In this document: one piece after another, positions 61,246 through 64,000 of the stretch
Layout of the letters: the number at the start of each line of letters is the position of its first letter
Numbering within the stretch: position 1 is the first letter of the stretch
Assembly: GCF_003986955.1 (NCBI RefSeq)
Contig: NZ_PIPN01000001.1
Location: 1-64,000, forward strand
Origin: Aliidiomarina sedimenti
GTDB lineage: Bacteria > Pseudomonadota > Gammaproteobacteria > Enterobacterales > Alteromonadaceae
DNA: 64,000 bases
Reading direction: 5' to 3'
Notes under the pieces: model-generated
Database searches by the model: none
The model's input: the letters and a program-made list of their open reading frames with translations, nothing else
What the model was told of the DNA's origin: nothing
Translations under genes and position numbers: made by a program

Positions 61246-64000
61246 CGTATTGCTCCCCGGTAGAGAATGACTTGCGGTCAAAAATCGCATAGAGCACCGG
61301 AATAAAAACCAGGGTCAGGATGCTGGCGAAGAGCAACCCAAAAATAACAGTAACAGCCATGGGACTGCGCATTTCCGACCCCTCACCGGCACCGAGTGCG
61401 AGTGGTAACAAACCCAGAATGGTGGTTAAGGTGGTCATCATGATCGGGCGTAATCGTTGTTCCCCCGCTTGCTGGATAGCGGCCAGCCGGGCCACCCCCT
61501 GAGCACGCAACTGATTAATGCGGTCCACCAGGACGATGGCGTTGTTAACTACAATGCCGGCCAGCATGATCAAGCCAATAAAGACCACCACACTCAGATA
61601 GGTCCCGGTGAGCCATAAGCCCAGCACGGAGCCTGCCGCGGCTAAAGGCACACTGAACATGATTAACAGGGGGTGAGCAAAACTTTCAAACTGAGAAGCC
61701 ATGACCAGATACACCAGAAACACAGCCAGAGCCAAGGCCAGCATCAGGGATTTGTAAGCCTGTTGCTGACTTTCACTCTGTCCGCCTAAACGAGCGTCAA
61801 CACCAGCAGGTAAGGTCAGCTCGCTCAGTATCTGTTGAATGCGCTCACTGGCCTGGCCTAAATCGCCACTGCTCAGGCTAGCGCTGATCAGGGCAACGCG
61901 TTGCTGGGCAACCCGGGTGATTTCGCCCGGCCCTGTGCTTTGGGTAATATCGGCCACCGCGCGCAGGGGTAACTCGCGCTCAGCACCGGGGTTAATAATT
62001 AAGTTCTCGATAGCCTCGAGGCTGGTTCTGTCCTGTTCGGCCAGCCGCACCCGGATATCAATCTGGCGGTCATCCAGGTTGTATTGGGTGGCAACCCGGC
62101 CGCCTACTTGTAGCGCTAGCAATTCTGCGACCTGCGCGGCAGTCAATCCAACCTGACTGAGTCGGGCATGGTCAAAGTGGACTTCCAGCTCGGGCTGACC
62201 CGGGCGCAGGGTGGTTTGAATATCGCTGAACTGGGCATGGCTGCTCAGTGCCTCGCGCACCTGGTCGCTGGCTTGTGCCAGTTGTGACAGATTGTAACCG
62301 GACAATTCAATCACCAGCGGCTGTTCAATAGTAAAGAGTTCCGGTTGTGCAATGCGTCCGCTGACCCCGGGGTGGCGTTGCAGCGCCTCGCGCAGTTGCT
62401 GCTGAATATGCTGCTGCGCATCAGCCGCGGCGTCAGCTTGCAGGACCACTTGCAAACGACCCCAGTAGTCGCCACCCTGACTTGCATCAGGGTTCAGCAG
62501 ACTGCCGATCCCGGCAATGCTATAGCTGTAGGCGATAGCGGGATCTGTGAGTTGCTCTTGCAAACTGGTCAGCACCGCATCTGTTTGGCTGATATGGCTA
62601 CCGTGAGGAAGCTCGATATCAAAGTAGAATTCATGTTGTGCCATGTCGGGCATCAGTTCACTACCCAGTCTTGGCGTTAAAGCCAGGCAAAGACCAGCAA
62701 CCAGTGCAATCAGGGCGGCAACCGACTTTGGTCGGTTCAGGCTCGAACGTAGAATTGATTGGTAGCGGCTACTGCAAGCGTTAAACAGGTAATTGAAAGC
62801 CGCTAACAGGGGCTTGACCAATGCCTGGCTCAGGGCTGTTATGCCGCGACCAATAAAGCGCAGCGCTGCAATACAATAGACTGGCAACCAGAAACTAACT
62901 AGTCGCCATGGCAGGGTCAGCAACAGATAAGGTAGCCAGCGCCAGCCTCGTGGCCGTTTCACTGAAGCAGGGTCTGAGAAGCCAGCAGTCCCGGTGCTGC
63001 CTGGCTGGCGTGATGCAAGCATGGGAATCAGCGTGAGGGCTACCAATAATGAAGCGGCAAGGGCAAATGTAACCGTTAACGCCTGATCACGGAACAACTG
63101 GCCAGCAAGACCGACAACAAAAATTAACGGCACAAATACAGCCAGGGTGGTTAGTGTCGAGGCGGTAATGGCGGCGCTTACTTCGCGGGTGCCCTGATCA
63201 GCGGCCTGCTCGACACCGTCGCCGGCATCGCGGCGACGGGCAATATTTTCAAGTACCACAATGGCGTTGTCGACCAGAAGTCCAACCGCCAGTGCTATCC
63301 CCCCGAGCGACATAATATTGAGACTGACACTGGCCGCATGCATAAGCATAAACGCGGCAATAACCGACACCGGAATAGCCAGCGAGACAATTATAGTCGG
63401 CCATAGCCGTTGCAGGAAAAAGTAGATAACCAGCATCGCCAGAACGCCGCCAATCAGGGCATTATTCTTCACTTCGCTGACCGCACTTTCAATGAATGTT
63501 GACTGATCACTCACCAGTGTGAGCTGGTAGCCACGGGGTAACTCCTGATTGATCAGGTCGAGACGCTGGCGCACAGAGCTTGCCACCGCAACAGTATTGG
63601 CATCGCCTTCTTTGTAGAGTGATACTTCAACCGATTCGACTCCGTTAAGCCGGGTGATCGAGGTGCGATCTTTCGCCCCTGCGCTAACACTGGCGATATC
63701 TTTTAGTTGTATCAGACGGCCGTTGCGTGATGCGATATAGAGCGATTCAATTTCTTCCAGACTACGGAACTGATTGAGTGTCCGCACCAGATAGTCATAG
63801 CGTTCAGTTTCGACCCGTCCACCAGCCTGATTCAGGTTCTCTTCGCGCAAGCGGCGAACCAGCGTATTCATATCGATATCCAGGCGGGCCATCGCAGCCT
63901 GATCAACCTGGACCTGAATCTCGTCCTCAAGACCACCGCCAAAACGCACGGACGCCACGCCAGGAGTCGATTCGAGCAAGCGTTTGAGATCGTCGTCAGC
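61232..64000 (-). CDS. RND-family efflux permease, partial (5' end beyond the window)
   Basis: 922 codons are present; the frame is open through base 64000, so the N-terminal helix and first porter subdomain lie outside. The visible part begins in the first periplasmic loop (LLESTPGVASVRFGGGLEDE, then VRRLREENLNQAGGRVETER). Helix 4 is GIALAVGLLVDNAIVVLENI, again with Asp-Asn. A non-conserved insert at about residues 330-390 between helices 6 and 7 contains extra basic and hydrophobic residues. The second half has GGQSESQQQAYKSLMLALAL, IMLAGIVVNNAIVLVDRINQ and RLRPIMMTTLTTILGLLPLA. It is upstream of, and overlaps, the other permease; the adaptor gene is presumably further upstream. Confidence 0.9.
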   Translation of the reverse strand, partial: ADDDLKRLLESTPGVASVRFGGGLEDEIQVQVDQAAMARLDIDMNTLVRRLREENLNQAGGRVETERYDYLVRTLNQFRSLEEIESLYIASRNGRLIQLKDIASVSAGAKDRTSITRLNGVESVEVSLYKEGDANTVAVASSVRQRLDLINQELPRGYQLTLVSDQSTFIESAVSEVKNNALIGGVLAMLVIYFFLQRLWPTIIVSLAIPVSVIAAFMLMHAASVSLNIMSLGGIALAVGLLVDNAIVVLENIARRRDAGDGVEQAADQGTREVSAAITASTLTTLAVFVPLIFVVGLAGQLFRDQALTVTFALAASLLVALTLIPMLASRQPGSTGTAGFSDPASVKRPRGWRWLPYLLLTLPWRLVSFWLPVYCIAALRFIGRGITALSQALVKPLLAAFNYLFNACSSRYQSILRSSLNRPKSVAALIALVAGLCLALTPRLGSELMPDMAQHEFYFDIELPHGSHISQTDAVLTSLQEQLTDPAIAYSYSIAGIGSLLNPDASQGGDYWGRLQVVLQADAAADAQQHIQQQLREALQRHPGVSGRIAQPELFTIEQPLVIELSGYNLSQLAQASDQVREALSSHAQFSDIQTTLRPGQPELEVHFDHARLSQVGLTAAQVAELLALQVGGRVATQYNLDDRQIDIRVRLAEQDRTSLEAIENLIINPGAERELPLRAVADITQSTGPGEITRVAQQRVALISASLSSGDLGQASERIQQILSELTLPAGVDARLGGQSESQQQAYKSLMLALALAVFLVYLVMASQFESFAHPLLIMFSVPLAAAGSVLGLWLTGTYLSVVVFIGLIMLAGIVVNNAIVLVDRINQLRAQGVARLAAIQQAGEQRLRPIMMTTLTTILGLLPLALGAGEGSEMRSPMAVTVIFGLLFASILTLVFIPVLYAIFDRKSFSTGEQYDVIH

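Noticed and set aside
1-64000. tRNA/rRNA genes, CRISPR arrays, prophage, toxin-antitoxin or defence island
   Set aside because: No tRNA-like cloverleaf, regularly spaced repeats, phage structural genes or defence-family motifs were seen; gene content is mostly core with a few accessory operons. Reading by eye could miss a divergent small RNA.

Overview
This 64 kb window is chromosomal DNA of a Gram-negative gammaproteobacterium. The best fit is a marine Alteromonadales member of the Idiomarina/Pseudidiomarina/Aliidiomarina type. That is inferred from protein style and gene neighbourhoods (mfd beside a CsiV-family gene, a PilZ gene beside lolC, comEC-msbA-lpxK-Trm112-kdsB); no search was run. 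I saw no rRNA, tRNA, CRISPR array, prophage or replication origin. The only mobile DNA is the right end of an IS3-family element at the left edge, abutting what looks like a gene it interrupted.

Layout. 1-2.7 kb: IS end, truncated membrane gene, two small membrane proteins, yebG with a perfect SOS box, a DUF421 protein and a YbiI-like zinc-finger protein. 2.8-7.4 kb: a phosphate-scavenging pair, a lipoprotein inositol-polyphosphate phosphatase (phytase-like) and a TonB-dependent receptor, each preceded by 11-bp-spaced GTCA repeats resembling Pho boxes. 7.4-15.3 kb: DUF1543 protein, membrane protein/XRE regulator pair with two palindromic operators, Sir2 deacetylase, beta-lactamase-fold hydrolase, two lipoprotein hydrolases, hemerythrin. 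15.3-18.9 kb: two curlin-repeat proteins sharing a C-terminal cassette, flanking a YghU-type GST. 18.9-25.6 kb: egtB-egtD (ergothioneine) and an RND efflux pump with a Fur-box-like site upstream. 25.6-34.4 kb: CBS protein, type II NADH dehydrogenase, periplasmic histidine phosphatase, diguanylate cyclase, GT25, tesB, acnA.

34.4-39.6 kb is the most unusual part. It is a tightly packed five-gene operon: an exported beta-domain/TM protein, a sodium:solute symporter, a 39-residue membrane peptide, an aspartate-carbamoyltransferase homologue that lacks the aspartate-binding residues, and an asparagine-synthase-type amidotransferase. I infer an undescribed uptake-and-modification pathway for an amino-acid-like compound. 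Next, 39.7-41.1 kb holds an AztD-like periplasmic zinc chaperone behind two Zur-box-like sites.

41.2-56.7 kb is envelope and housekeeping: csiV and mfd, PilZ, lolCDE (lipoprotein export), DUF2062, comEC (DNA uptake), then msbA-lpxK-Trm112-kdsB (LPS core/lipid A). 56.7-64 kb holds a divergent KamA-like radical SAM enzyme and two tandem, overlapping RND permeases, the second cut by the window edge.
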